Positions 8,249 through 16,394 of a stretch of DNA of 45,305 bases are shown piece after piece (the stretch's first letter is position 1; the number at the start of each line of letters is the position of its first letter). Made by a program: the position numbers and the translations under genes. The DNA lies in contig JANXRZ010000077.1 in assembly GCA_025352885.1 (NCBI GenBank), positions 1-45,305 on the forward strand, written 5' to 3'. The DNA is from Pseudomonadota bacterium. GTDB lineage: Bacteria > Pseudomonadota > Gammaproteobacteria > Burkholderiales > SG8-39. The notes beneath the pieces are model-generated. The model was not told where the DNA came from, ran no database searches, and saw only the letters and a list, made by a program, of their open reading frames with translations.

Positions 8249-9382
8249 CTAGAAAAGGCTCATCTGGCCAGCCGGCGAAGGCGGACGAAACAAAGTCGTA
8301 GCGAGATCGGGCTGGTCCCGGCCGCCTGAGTCACGCCCATCCAGTCCCAGTTTTTTGCACGCAATGGCAAATCGTTGTCCCAGCAGTTCTGCGAACAGGC
8401 CTGTACCCGTCATGCGCTCCCCAAAGCGGGGATCGTTGTCGCGGCCGCCCCTGAGTTGGTTGATGACGCTCATGACGTGGTCGGCACGCAATGGGTAGTG
8501 GACCGCGAGCCACTCGCGGAACAGGTCCTTCAACTCGTGCGGCAGGCGCATGACGATGTACGCGGCTGAGTGTGCGCCCGCTGAGCTGGCGGCTTCGAGC
8601 ACCTCCTCGATGCTCTTATCGGACAAGGCAGGAACGATCGGCGCGACCATGACGCCGCAGGGCACGCCGGCCGATGACAGCGCGCGCAATACGTCGATTC
8701 GCCGCTGCGGGCTCGCCGCCCGCGGCTCCAGCCGGCGGGCGAGCGCACGGTCAAGGCTGCCGATCGACACGAACACCTTGACGAGATTCTTCCTTGCCAT
8801 CGGGGCAAGCAGGTCGAGGTCACGCTCGACCAGCGCCGACTTAGTGACGATGGTGACCGGGTGGTTGCACTCCGCGAGCACTTCGAGGATGCCCCTGGTC
8901 AGCCGGTACTTTCGCTCGATCGGCTGGTAGCAATCGGTATTTGCGCCCAGTGCGATCGGGGTTGCCACATAGCCTTTCGCGGACAGCTCCTTGCGAAGAA
9001 GCTCTACAGCGTTGACCTTTGCAAACAGCCTGGTCTCGAAGTCCAGGCCGGGCGAGAGTTCGAGATACGAATGGCTCGGACGCGCATAACAGTAGATGCA
9101 TCCGTGCTCGCAACCCCGGTAGGGATTGATCGAATGCGTAAACGGCACGTCCGGGGAATCGTTTTTCGAGATGATCGACCGGGCACGCTCTTCAGTAACC
9201 GTTGTGGGCTGGCTAATCGAGCCTCCGTCCTCGGGCGTCCATCCGTCGTCGTACGCCTCCCGCGCCTCAATTTCGAAGCGGCCTTGCGGCGTGTACGTGG
9301 CACCGCGTAATTTCTCGAGCGTATCCAGTCGCGCCGCATGGACGGTAATTGATCGGGTTTCGCTGCGCAGGTCGTTTGGCAT
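8249..9382 (-). CDS. PA0069-family radical SAM protein (SPL-like)
   Basis: A 377-residue radical SAM enzyme. The [4Fe-4S] cluster motif is C91-E-H-G-C95-I-Y-C98, i.e. CxxxCxxC, followed by Y-A-R-P-S-H-S-Y as in the PA0069/Rv2578c family related to spore photoproduct lyase. N-P-Y-R-G-C and G-A-N-T-D-C-Y-Q-P-I-E are also typical of that family. The substrate is not established; a link to nucleic-acid damage is suggested by the relationship to SPL and, from memory, by the SOS regulation of PA0069 in Pseudomonas aeruginosa. A LexA-like box lies about 50 bp upstream of its ATG. The MATE gene follows on the same strand. Confidence 0.92.
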   Translation of the reverse strand: MPNDLRSETRSITVHAARLDTLEKLRGATYTPQGRFEIEAREAYDDGWTPEDGGSISQPTTVTEERARSIISKNDSPDVPFTHSINPYRGCEHGCIYCYARPSHSYLELSPGLDFETRLFAKVNAVELLRKELSAKGYVATPIALGANTDCYQPIERKYRLTRGILEVLAECNHPVTIVTKSALVERDLDLLAPMARKNLVKVFVSIGSLDRALARRLEPRAASPQRRIDVLRALSSAGVPCGVMVAPIVPALSDKSIEEVLEAASSAGAHSAAYIVMRLPHELKDLFREWLAVHYPLRADHVMSVINQLRGGRDNDPRFGERMTGTGLFAELLGQRFAIACKKLGLDGRDSGGRDQPDLATTLFRPPSPAGQMSLF

Positions 9383-9432
9383 GGTGGCGGTCGGTAGAAT
9401 GCGGCTTCGCTCGCTTCGCTTCCCCGGGATAA

Positions 9433-9452
9433 TACTGTATATATGGACAGTA
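9433..9452. promoter_or_regulatory. LexA (SOS) operator, near-consensus
   Basis: TACTGTATATATGGACAGTA has the invariant CTGT-N8-ACAG core and matches the E. coli-type consensus at 18 of 20 positions by my count. It lies between the divergent radical SAM gene (ATG at 9382) and the MFS gene, and it overlaps the MFS ATG at 9443. On the minus strand TATTAT (9429-9434), a plausible -10 for the radical SAM gene, overlaps the box edge; on the plus strand TAATAC (9430-9435) could be a -10 for the MFS operon. LexA bound here could block both. Confidence 0.75.
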
Positions 9453-10618
9453 CGCGCCGCAATGTCACCTTGCTGGCGGGCTGCCAGGCGATGCTGTTTT
9501 CAAGTAGCGCCACCCTTGCTTCGATCAATGGCCTGGCGGGCATGGCGCTGGCAACTAACCCGGCAATTGGAACGCTGCCGGTAACCACCTGGGTCCTTGG
9601 GGGCGCAATTGCCACCATGCCGGCGTCGATGTACATGAAACGCGCCGGCCGAACGCAGGGGCTGATCGCCGGCGCCTCGACCGGGATCGTAGCGGCGCTC
9701 ATTTGTGCGCTCGCCATCGGGCTCCACAGCTTCTGGCTGTTGTGCCTGGGCACCCTGATCTTCGGTGCGTCGAACGCTACAGGCCAGTACTACCGCTTTG
9801 CCGCGGCCGATGTGTCGCCCCCCGACTACAAAGCGCGCGCCATTTCGCTGGTACTGGCGGGCGGGCTGGTCGGCGGCATCATCGGACCGGGCTTGAGCCG
9901 CTATTCAGTGGATGCGTTCGCCGACCGCTTTCTCGGGGCGTATCTCGTTCCCATCCTGTATTGCGTCATTACGATCGTATTGCTGCGGGCGACGCGCATT
10001 CCGAACCCGACCGCGGCCGAGCAGGCGAGCGGCGGCCGCCCGCTCAGTGAAATTGCCCGCCAGCCGAAATTCCTGGTTGCGGTTCTATCGGGGGCGATCG
10101 GATACGGCGTGATGAACCTGCTCATGACGGCGACGCCGATCGCCATGGGCCTGTGCGGCCATCCTTTCGGCGACGCGGCGTTCGTCGTGTCGTCGCACGT
10201 GATCGCGATGTTTGCGCCTTCGCTCATCGCAGGCTCGCTGATCAAACGCTTCGGCGTGCTGAACATCATCCTCGCGGGTGCCGTCCTGAACGTTGCCAGC
10301 GTCATCGTGGCGCTCAATGGCGTCGATGTCCCGCATTTCTGGCTGGCGCTTGTCCTGGTCGGCATCGGCTGGAATTTCATGTACATCGGCGGCACGACGC
10401 TATTGACCGAAACCTATCGTCCGGAAGAAAAGGCGAAGGCCCAGGGGGCAAACGACATGGCGATTTTTGTCATGATGGTGATGTCTTCGCTTACTTCGGG
10501 GATGCTGGTGACCGGTTCGGGGTGGGAGAGGGTCAATCTCTTTGCCCTGCCTTTGATTGCCATCGCCGGGGGCGCGGCGCTCTGGCTTTCGTTCCGCAAC
10601 AGCCGGGTTCCGGCATGA
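9443..10618 (+). CDS. MFS transporter
   Basis: A 391-residue major facilitator with about 12 transmembrane helices, family-typical length. The substrate is unknown. The cytoplasmic loop after helix 2 carries Y-M-K-R-A-G-R-T, a variant of the MFS motif A. The ATG overlaps the LexA-like box; there is no Shine-Dalgarno sequence before it, and a -10-like TAATAC ends 7 nt upstream, so the mRNA may be leaderless. A later start would remove part of helix 1. The stop overlaps the start of the aldolase-like gene (ATGA), making this the first gene of a four-gene coupled operon. Transport of an amino acid or its breakdown product is a guess from that neighbour. Confidence 0.88.
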   Translation: MDSTRRNVTLLAGCQAMLFSSSATLASINGLAGMALATNPAIGTLPVTTWVLGGAIATMPASMYMKRAGRTQGLIAGASTGIVAALICALAIGLHSFWLLCLGTLIFGASNATGQYYRFAAADVSPPDYKARAISLVLAGGLVGGIIGPGLSRYSVDAFADRFLGAYLVPILYCVITIVLLRATRIPNPTAAEQASGGRPLSEIARQPKFLVAVLSGAIGYGVMNLLMTATPIAMGLCGHPFGDAAFVVSSHVIAMFAPSLIAGSLIKRFGVLNIILAGAVLNVASVIVALNGVDVPHFWLALVLVGIGWNFMYIGGTTLLTETYRPEEKAKAQGANDMAIFVMMVMSSLTSGMLVTGSGWERVNLFALPLIAIAGGAALWLSFRNSRVPA

Positions 10619-11733
10619 GCAGGGAGGCGCCCGCACGAATCGGCGATCGGATAGAGGACGTCGACACGCCGGCCCTCATCCTTGACCTCGACGCGTTCGA
10701 GGGCAACATCAAGCGGCTGAATGGTGCGCTCGAAGGCCGCAACATCCGGGTGCGCACGCACGCCAAGACGCACAAATGCCCCGAGATTGCATTGCGACAA
10801 ATCCAGGCCGGGGCGGTCGGCGTGTGCTGCCAGAAAGTATCCGAAGCCGAAGCAATGGTTGAAGGCGGTGTCAATGACGTGCTCGTGTCGAACGAGGTAG
10901 TCGGGCGGCAGAAACTCGCCCGCCTGGCTCGGCTGGCCAAGCGCGCGCGGATCGGCATTTGCATCGATCATGCTTCGCAAGTCCCGGCCCTTGGCGAAGC
11001 GGCGCGGGCTGAAGGCGTGGAACTCGATGTCTATGTGGAAATCGATGTGGGCGCTAAGCGGTGCGGTGTCGCGCCAGGGCAGGCCGCGGCTGCGCTTGCA
11101 AAGGCCATTGCGGTGATGCCTGGACTGCGTTTTGCAGGATTGCAGGCCTACCAGGGCTCCGCACAGCATGTACGCACGAATGCGGAACGCAAAGCGAAGA
11201 TCGACTTCGCAGTAGAAGCGGCACGCACAACGCGTGCGTCGATTGAAGCCGCCGGCATTTCGTGTCCCATCGTGACCGGCGCGGGGAGCGGCAGCTTCAT
11301 GTTCGAAGCTGCAAGCGGTGTGTACGACGAACTGCAGCCCGGCTCTTACATCTTCATGGACGCCGACTATGCGCGCAACGAATGGGCGCCGCCATTGCCG
11401 AGGTTCGAGCACTCGCTCTTCGTGCTTGCAACGGTGATGAGCCGCCCGGTGCCCGGTCGCATCGTGGTCGACGCAGGCCTCAAGGCATCCAGCGTCGACT
11501 CTGGGTTGCCCACGGTCTGGCAACGCCCGGGCCTGGAGTTCGTGCGGGCTTCGGACGAGCATGGCGTGATCGAGGCGAACAACGGCGTCGCGCCGCCGGA
11601 ACTTGGAGACAAGCTGCTGCTCGTCCCCGGCCATTGCGATCCCACGGTCAACCTGTACGACTGGTATGTGGGCGTGCGAGCGGGCGTAGTCGAGGTGCTT
11701 TGGCCGATCACAGCACGCGGTGCGCTTGGCTGA
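10615..11733 (+). CDS. D-threonine aldolase-like PLP enzyme (DSD1/alanine racemase fold type III)
   Basis: A 372-residue fold-type III PLP enzyme. R-T-H-A-K51-T-H-K-C-P-E holds the likely PLP lysine; I-C-C/V-C-C-Q-K-V-S-E-A and L-Q-A-Y-x-G-S are typical of the D-threonine aldolase and D-serine dehydratase family. Near the C terminus P-G-H340-C-D342-P-T gives the metal pair as His-x-Asp. D-threonine aldolases use His and Asp, while eukaryotic-type D-serine dehydratases use His-x-Cys, so I favour aldolase: reversible cleavage of D-beta-hydroxy amino acids to glycine and an aldehyde. Start and stop overlap both neighbours (4 bp and 14 bp). Confidence 0.85.
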   Translation: MSREAPARIGDRIEDVDTPALILDLDAFEGNIKRLNGALEGRNIRVRTHAKTHKCPEIALRQIQAGAVGVCCQKVSEAEAMVEGGVNDVLVSNEVVGRQKLARLARLAKRARIGICIDHASQVPALGEAARAEGVELDVYVEIDVGAKRCGVAPGQAAAALAKAIAVMPGLRFAGLQAYQGSAQHVRTNAERKAKIDFAVEAARTTRASIEAAGISCPIVTGAGSGSFMFEAASGVYDELQPGSYIFMDADYARNEWAPPLPRFEHSLFVLATVMSRPVPGRIVVDAGLKASSVDSGLPTVWQRPGLEFVRASDEHGVIEANNGVAPPELGDKLLLVPGHCDPTVNLYDWYVGVRAGVVEVLWPITARGALG

Positions 11734-12949
11734 GCGATCCTTTAGCGGGCCGCGAATCTACTACGGGTGGGCGATCGTAGCGGCGGCTTTCACGCTGATG
11801 TTCACCGGCTTCGGCGTCGTCTACAGCTTTGCCATGTTCTTCAAGGCTTTCCAGACCGAGTTCGGCGCGCCGCGCGCTGATGTTTCGCTGGTCTTTTCCA
11901 TCTGCGCTTTCTTGTATTTCACGCTGGGCGCCCCTGCGGGAATGCTCGCGGATCGGTTCGGACCGCGGCGCGTATCCCTTGCCGGCGCAGCTGTCCTCGC
12001 AATTGGACTCGCAGGGTCCAGCTTCGCGCCATCGCTGGCCGTCCTTTACGTCACCTATAGCATTGGCATCGGCGTCGGCGTCGGGCTCACCTATGTCCCG
12101 TCGGTCGGCGCGGTGCAGCCGTGGTTCGTTCACAACCGCGCCTTCGCCACGGGGATAGCAGTGGCCGGCATCGGCGCGAGCAATTTCATCATGCCGCCGT
12201 TGGTCGCCTGGTGGATAGAGCTGTATGGCTGGCGGGGCGCCTACCTCGCGCTGGCGTTGTTTTCCCTGATCCTGGCTGGCTCTGCCGCTTGCATCATCGA
12301 CAACGATCCGGCGGCCAGAGGCATGCGCACCGCCCCGGCGGGCGGGCCAAAACCGGCAGCCGAGCCGCTCCCCGGTTCCAGTTTGGGCGAGGCGCTCCAT
12401 TCACGCGTGTTCTGGATGCTCTACGCCGCGCTGTTCCTGCCGACCATCGGCGTGTTCGTCCCGATGGTGCACCTCGTGCCTTACGCCATGGATCACGGGC
12501 ACCCGGAGTCGGCGGGTGTGATGCTCGTCAGCCTGATCGGCCTGGGCAGCCTGATTGGCCGCTTCGGCATCGGCGGCATCGCCGACCGAATGGGACGTCT
12601 GGATTCGCTCGCCCTGATGTATGCGGGTCTGGGGATGAGCTTCCTGTGCTGGTGGCAGTCGCAAAGCCTCTGGGCGCTCGGTGTCATGGCAGTGGGCATG
12701 GGCGTTTTCTACGGTGGATTCGTGGCGACCATGCCGGCGGTGGTGATGGACATATTCGGAGGGCGCGCGGTGTCCGCGATCATCGGCTGGCTGTACACCG
12801 CACCGGGTGTCGGCACCTTGATAGGGCCGCCCCTGGCTGGCTACGCATTCGACCGGCTCGGCAGCTACGACGTGCCGATCCTCGGCGCGGCCGGCTTGTC
12901 TTTCACTGGCGCCATTGCGATGGTCCTGCTTGCGCGGAGCAGGCAATGA
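11720..12949 (+). CDS. MFS transporter, monocarboxylate/oxalate-formate antiporter-like
   Basis: A 409-residue major facilitator with about 12 helices. The opening Y-Y-G-W-A-I-V and S-F-A-M-F-F-K-A-F are typical of the OFA/monocarboxylate porter-like group, and G-M-L-A-D-R-F-G-P-R-R-V is motif A. The GTG at 11720 overlaps the aldolase gene by 14 bp; a TTG at 11726 is an alternative. The stop overlaps the next start (ATGA). A carboxylate or amino-acid-derived substrate is plausible from family and context, not shown. Confidence 0.87.
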   Translation: MRLAERSFSGPRIYYGWAIVAAAFTLMFTGFGVVYSFAMFFKAFQTEFGAPRADVSLVFSICAFLYFTLGAPAGMLADRFGPRRVSLAGAAVLAIGLAGSSFAPSLAVLYVTYSIGIGVGVGLTYVPSVGAVQPWFVHNRAFATGIAVAGIGASNFIMPPLVAWWIELYGWRGAYLALALFSLILAGSAACIIDNDPAARGMRTAPAGGPKPAAEPLPGSSLGEALHSRVFWMLYAALFLPTIGVFVPMVHLVPYAMDHGHPESAGVMLVSLIGLGSLIGRFGIGGIADRMGRLDSLALMYAGLGMSFLCWWQSQSLWALGVMAVGMGVFYGGFVATMPAVVMDIFGGRAVSAIIGWLYTAPGVGTLIGPPLAGYAFDRLGSYDVPILGAAGLSFTGAIAMVLLARSRQ

Positions 12950-13731
12950 GTTGGCTGCGAAAATCGTCGCGGCACCCGGAGATTACGGTGAGCGAGGAAG
13001 ATTGCGTGCGCTACCTGCACCTGGGCGGCGACCACATCCAGAGCGCGATGCGCATGGATGCGCCCGACGACCTCGAGCTCGACTACACCCGCACGATGAT
13101 GGCGTTCCTGCTGTTTCATCCGCGGCCGCGAGACTGCCTCATGGTGGGGCTTGGCGGCGGCTCGATCCCGAAGTTCATCTTTCGCCGCCTTCCCGGCGTG
13201 CGGACACGGGTCGTGGAGCTGAACCCTGCCGTGATCACTGCAGCGCGTGGCCTGTTTCATGTCCCGAATGACAGCTCCAGACTGCGCATCGAGCTGGGCG
13301 ACGGCGCAAGCGCGGTCCATTCGATGAAGGCCGGCTGCGACCTGCTGTTCGTGGATGGCTTCGACGACGGCGACCAGGTGCCGGCACTCGTAAGCGACGA
13401 GTTTTATGCCGCGGCGTTCGAGGCGCTGCGCGCGCCCGGCGTGCTGGTCGTCAACTTCTTCGGCCATGACCGGCGCTTCGACAGGTATTTGCAGCGCATC
13501 GAGAAAGCCTTCGGCGACTGCACGATCAGCCTGAACGCGCGGGAAGATGGAAACGTCATCGTGTTCGCGCTCAAGGGCGGGCCTGCGTCCATCCGCTGGG
13601 ACGACCTGCGTCGCAGCGCCGAGCGCCTCGAGCACAAGTTGGGGCTGCCATTCCCGGGTTACGTCTCCGGGCTGCGCAAGATGAATCGGTGGTCGCGGCA
13701 GGCCTTGCTCATCGCCCCTGACGCGGCGTAG
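12946..13731 (+). CDS. Spermidine synthase-fold SAM-dependent protein
   Basis: A 261-residue Rossmann-fold protein of the spermine/spermidine synthase-like group. The nucleotide-binding loop is V-G-L-G-G-G-S-I-P-K; the acidic residue after strand 2 is in V-V-E-L-N-P; D-G-A-S-A-V and L-L-F-V-D-G-F-D follow. True aminopropyltransferases have a catalytic D-x-x-D-P at the last site; here it is D-G-F-D-D-G-D, and the N-terminal beta-hairpin domain is short, so a polyamine role is doubtful and methyltransferase or other activity is possible. It is the last gene of the coupled four-gene operon and ends 15 bp from the convergent Bug gene. Confidence 0.8.
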   Translation: MSWLRKSSRHPEITVSEEDCVRYLHLGGDHIQSAMRMDAPDDLELDYTRTMMAFLLFHPRPRDCLMVGLGGGSIPKFIFRRLPGVRTRVVELNPAVITAARGLFHVPNDSSRLRIELGDGASAVHSMKAGCDLLFVDGFDDGDQVPALVSDEFYAAAFEALRAPGVLVVNFFGHDRRFDRYLQRIEKAFGDCTISLNAREDGNVIVFALKGGPASIRWDDLRRSAERLEHKLGLPFPGYVSGLRKMNRWSRQALLIAPDAA

Positions 13732-13746
13732 ACCGCCTCGATCGAG

Positions 13747-14700
13747 CTACTGCTGCTGGATGCCCGCATCCTTGATGACCTTGCCCCACTTGTCCTGCTC
13801 GCCCTTGATGAACGCCGCAGCCTGCTCGGGCGACCCCACGAGCGGCTCGGCGCCGAGCTCGGCAAACCGGGCGACGATTGCGGGACGCGCAATCGCGGCG
13901 TTCACGTCGCCATTGAGTCGCCGGATGATTTCGGCCGGCGTTTTGGAAGGCGCGAGCAATGCAAACCAGCCGAGCACCTCGAACCCCGCCAGGCCGGTCT
14001 CGGCGACGGTAGGGACGTCCGGCAAGAGGGGCGTGCGCTTGGCGCTCGAAATTGCGATCGGCCGCAGGGAGCCCTTCCTGATATGCGGTGTCATGATCGC
14101 AATGTTCTCGAACATCATCGGCACGCGGCCCGAAAGCAGGTCCGGCATCAGCGCGCCCGTGCCTTTGTAGGGGACGTGGACGATGCTCACGCCGGCCATG
14201 CGCTGCACGAGCTCGCCGGCAAGGTGCTGGGCCGTGCCGGGGCTCGATGAGGCGTACTCCACCTTCCCGGGGTTCTGCTTGAGGTAAGCGAGCAACTGCG
14301 CCATGTTGGTGGCGGCCATGCTCGGATGCACGACGAGGACATACGGAGTCGTGGCGATCAACGCGGCCGGCACCAGGTCTTTGTCCTCATAAGGCAGGTT
14401 GGCATAGAGCGCCGGTGCAGTGCCGTGCGTGCTCGAGACGACGAGCAACGTATGCCCGTCGGGCGATGACTTCGCGGTGATGCCGCTGCCGATCGTGCCG
14501 CTGGCGCCCGGGCGGTTTTCGACCACGACCGCGCGGCCAAGCGAGCCCGTGAGCTCCTGGGCGATCAACCGTCCGATCACGTCGGTTGTGCCCCCGGGTG
14601 GAAAGCCGACAATGATTCGTACAGTCTGCGAGGGATATTGCGCCTGCGCCGACAGGCAGGCGAGGGCCAGCAGGATGCCGGCCGATGCGGATCTGAACAT
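13747..14700 (-). CDS. Bug/TctC-family tripartite tricarboxylate transporter substrate-binding protein
   Basis: A 317-residue periplasmic binding protein. A Sec signal peptide of about 20 residues ends near A-Q-A-Q, followed by the family signature Y-P-x-x-[TP]-V-R-I-I-V-G-F-P-P-G-G-x-x-D, V-V-E-N-R-P-G-A-S-G and later V-P-Y-K-G. These proteins bind small carboxylates or aromatic acids and are greatly expanded in Burkholderiales; most stand apart from tctAB, as here. The ThDP-enzyme gene lies 95 bp upstream on the same strand, so a shared carboxylate substrate is possible. The ligand cannot be predicted. Confidence 0.93.
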   Translation of the reverse strand: MFRSASAGILLALACLSAQAQYPSQTVRIIVGFPPGGTTDVIGRLIAQELTGSLGRAVVVENRPGASGTIGSGITAKSSPDGHTLLVVSSTHGTAPALYANLPYEDKDLVPAALIATTPYVLVVHPSMAATNMAQLLAYLKQNPGKVEYASSSPGTAQHLAGELVQRMAGVSIVHVPYKGTGALMPDLLSGRVPMMFENIAIMTPHIRKGSLRPIAISSAKRTPLLPDVPTVAETGLAGFEVLGWFALLAPSKTPAEIIRRLNGDVNAAIARPAIVARFAELGAEPLVGSPEQAAAFIKGEQDKWGKVIKDAGIQQQ

Positions 14701-14795
14701 TTTTAGCCTTCGGTGTTATTTTCCTAAAATGGAAACTGAATTTCCCTGGCAGCCGCTTGGCTGTTAGTTCTACGTAAAGTAATGTTTGACAATCT

Positions 14796-16337
14796 TTACG
14801 GAACGGTCAGTTCGATCAGGAAAGGGCCGCGGCGCGAGCAGGCCGTGCGGAACACGTCTGCAAACGCTTCGAGCGTGTCGACCCGCGTGGCTTCCATTCC
14901 CATGCCGCCGGCAAGCTTGACCCAGTCGAGGTCGGGTGGGCCGAGGTCGAACAACTGGCGCGCGCTCTTTCCGGGCGTCGCGCCGACCGCCGTCAGTTCG
15001 CCCATGAGGATGCGATAACTGCGGTTTGCGAAGATCACGTTCACGACGTCGAGCTCTTCGCGTGCCTGCGTCCACAGTGACTGCAGCGTATACATGCCGC
15101 CGCCATCCGATTGGAGGCAGATGGTCTTGCGGTCCGGGCAAGCCACCGCGGCACCCGTTGCTATCGGCAGCCCGCAGCCGATCGCGCCGCCGGTGATCTG
15201 GATCCAGTCATTCGGGGCGGCGGCGAACGTGGGCGCGAATAACTGGCGGCCGGAGGTGACAGCGTCTTCCGCAACGATCGCGTTTTCGGGGATCAGGGCC
15301 GCGAGCGTGCCCGCGAACGCCTCGGGTGAAAACTTGCCGCTTGCTACGACAGCTTCCGGTGCCTCGGCGATCGCGACCTCGCGTGGCGCGCCGAGCTCGT
15401 CGGCGAGCGCTTCGAGCGCCGCCACCTGGTCTTCCTCGATGCGCGCAAGGATGTGCAGGGTGCAGTCCCTCGGCCAGAGCTCACTCGGTTTCCCCGGGTA
15501 AGCAAAGAAGCCTACCGGCGGTTTTGCCCCGACCAGGATGAGGTGGGCAAGCCCGCCGAGCACCTCCAGCGCACGATCCACGGCGTACGGAATGCGGTCT
15601 ACCTGTGGCCGCCCACGGCCACGCGCCATGCGAGCGATCTGCGTCGGGACGCGCAACGTTGCGCCGGTCTTGGCTGCGATTCGATGTGCCGCGCGCAATC
15701 CGGTTTCGGAGAGCGCAGCACCTGAAAGCAGCAGCATCGATGGCGCGCCGCTTCGAAGCGCCCGAGCGACGGTGGCAAGCGTGTCAGGCGCAACATGCGG
15801 GCGCGCGGGCACCGGGAGCGCCGCGGCCGGGCCAGTGCTTTCGTTCCACGCCGTGTCCGCAGGAAGGATCAGCGTTGCGATTTGTCCGGGCGACGTGCGT
15901 GCGGCCTGGACGGCTGCGGCACCTGCCAAGGGCACTTCCGCCGCAGTGGCACACGTGCGCACCCAGTGCGACACCGCGCGGGCGAGGCCTTCCGTGTCGG
16001 CGGTCAACGGCGCGTCATAGGGCCGGTGATACGTGGCCTGGTCGCCCACTACGTTCACCACTGGCGAGTTGGCGCGCCGGGCGTTATGCAGGTTTGCGAT
16101 CCCGTTGCCGAGGCCGGGGCCGCAATGCAGGAGCGTTGCGGCCGGCTTGCCGGTCATGCGCGCATAGCCGTCCGCGCAGCCGGTGACGACGGTCTCATGC
16201 AGCCCGAGCACGCACCTCAACCCCGGCACCCGGTCGAGCGCCGCGACGAAATGCATTTCCGACGTCCCCGGATTGGCAAAGCACACTTCGACGCCCGAGG
16301 CGAGCAGCGTGCGCGCAAGGCTTTCGGCGCCGTTCAT
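14796..16337 (-). CDS. ThDP-dependent enzyme, acetolactate synthase large subunit-like
   Basis: A 513-residue protein with the three-domain layout of acetolactate synthase/benzoylformate decarboxylase enzymes. The cofactor-activating glutamate is E48 in G-L-H-E-T; the C-terminal ThDP/Mg site is Q-S-D-G-G-G-M-Y-T with F-A-N-R-S-Y about 25 residues later, a variant of the G-D-G...N-N motif in which the first Gly is Ser. Genuine biosynthetic IlvB is longer (about 570) and sits with ilvH and ilvC, which are absent, so a 2-keto acid decarboxylase or ligase role is more likely than branched-chain amino acid synthesis. No Shine-Dalgarno sequence is obvious before the ATG. Confidence 0.85.
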   Translation of the reverse strand: MNGAESLARTLLASGVEVCFANPGTSEMHFVAALDRVPGLRCVLGLHETVVTGCADGYARMTGKPAATLLHCGPGLGNGIANLHNARRANSPVVNVVGDQATYHRPYDAPLTADTEGLARAVSHWVRTCATAAEVPLAGAAAVQAARTSPGQIATLILPADTAWNESTGPAAALPVPARPHVAPDTLATVARALRSGAPSMLLLSGAALSETGLRAAHRIAAKTGATLRVPTQIARMARGRGRPQVDRIPYAVDRALEVLGGLAHLILVGAKPPVGFFAYPGKPSELWPRDCTLHILARIEEDQVAALEALADELGAPREVAIAEAPEAVVASGKFSPEAFAGTLAALIPENAIVAEDAVTSGRQLFAPTFAAAPNDWIQITGGAIGCGLPIATGAAVACPDRKTICLQSDGGGMYTLQSLWTQAREELDVVNVIFANRSYRILMGELTAVGATPGKSARQLFDLGPPDLDWVKLAGGMGMEATRVDTLEAFADVFRTACSRRGPFLIELTVP

Positions 16338-16394
16338 CGTGAAGGGCCGCAGGGTTGAAAGCTCATCTTGCCGGTGCCTCGCATACAGCCTCCT

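Noticed and set aside
14717..14763. Small dyads (TTTCC/GGAAA and CAGCC/GGCTG) between the ThDP and Bug genes as an attenuator
   Set aside because: Stems are only 5 bp, and no T-run or alternative pairing that would form a terminator was seen.
14796..16337. Biosynthetic acetolactate synthase (ilvB) assignment
   Set aside because: The protein is about 60 residues shorter than IlvB and no ilvH or ilvC lies nearby; family membership alone does not support the symbol.
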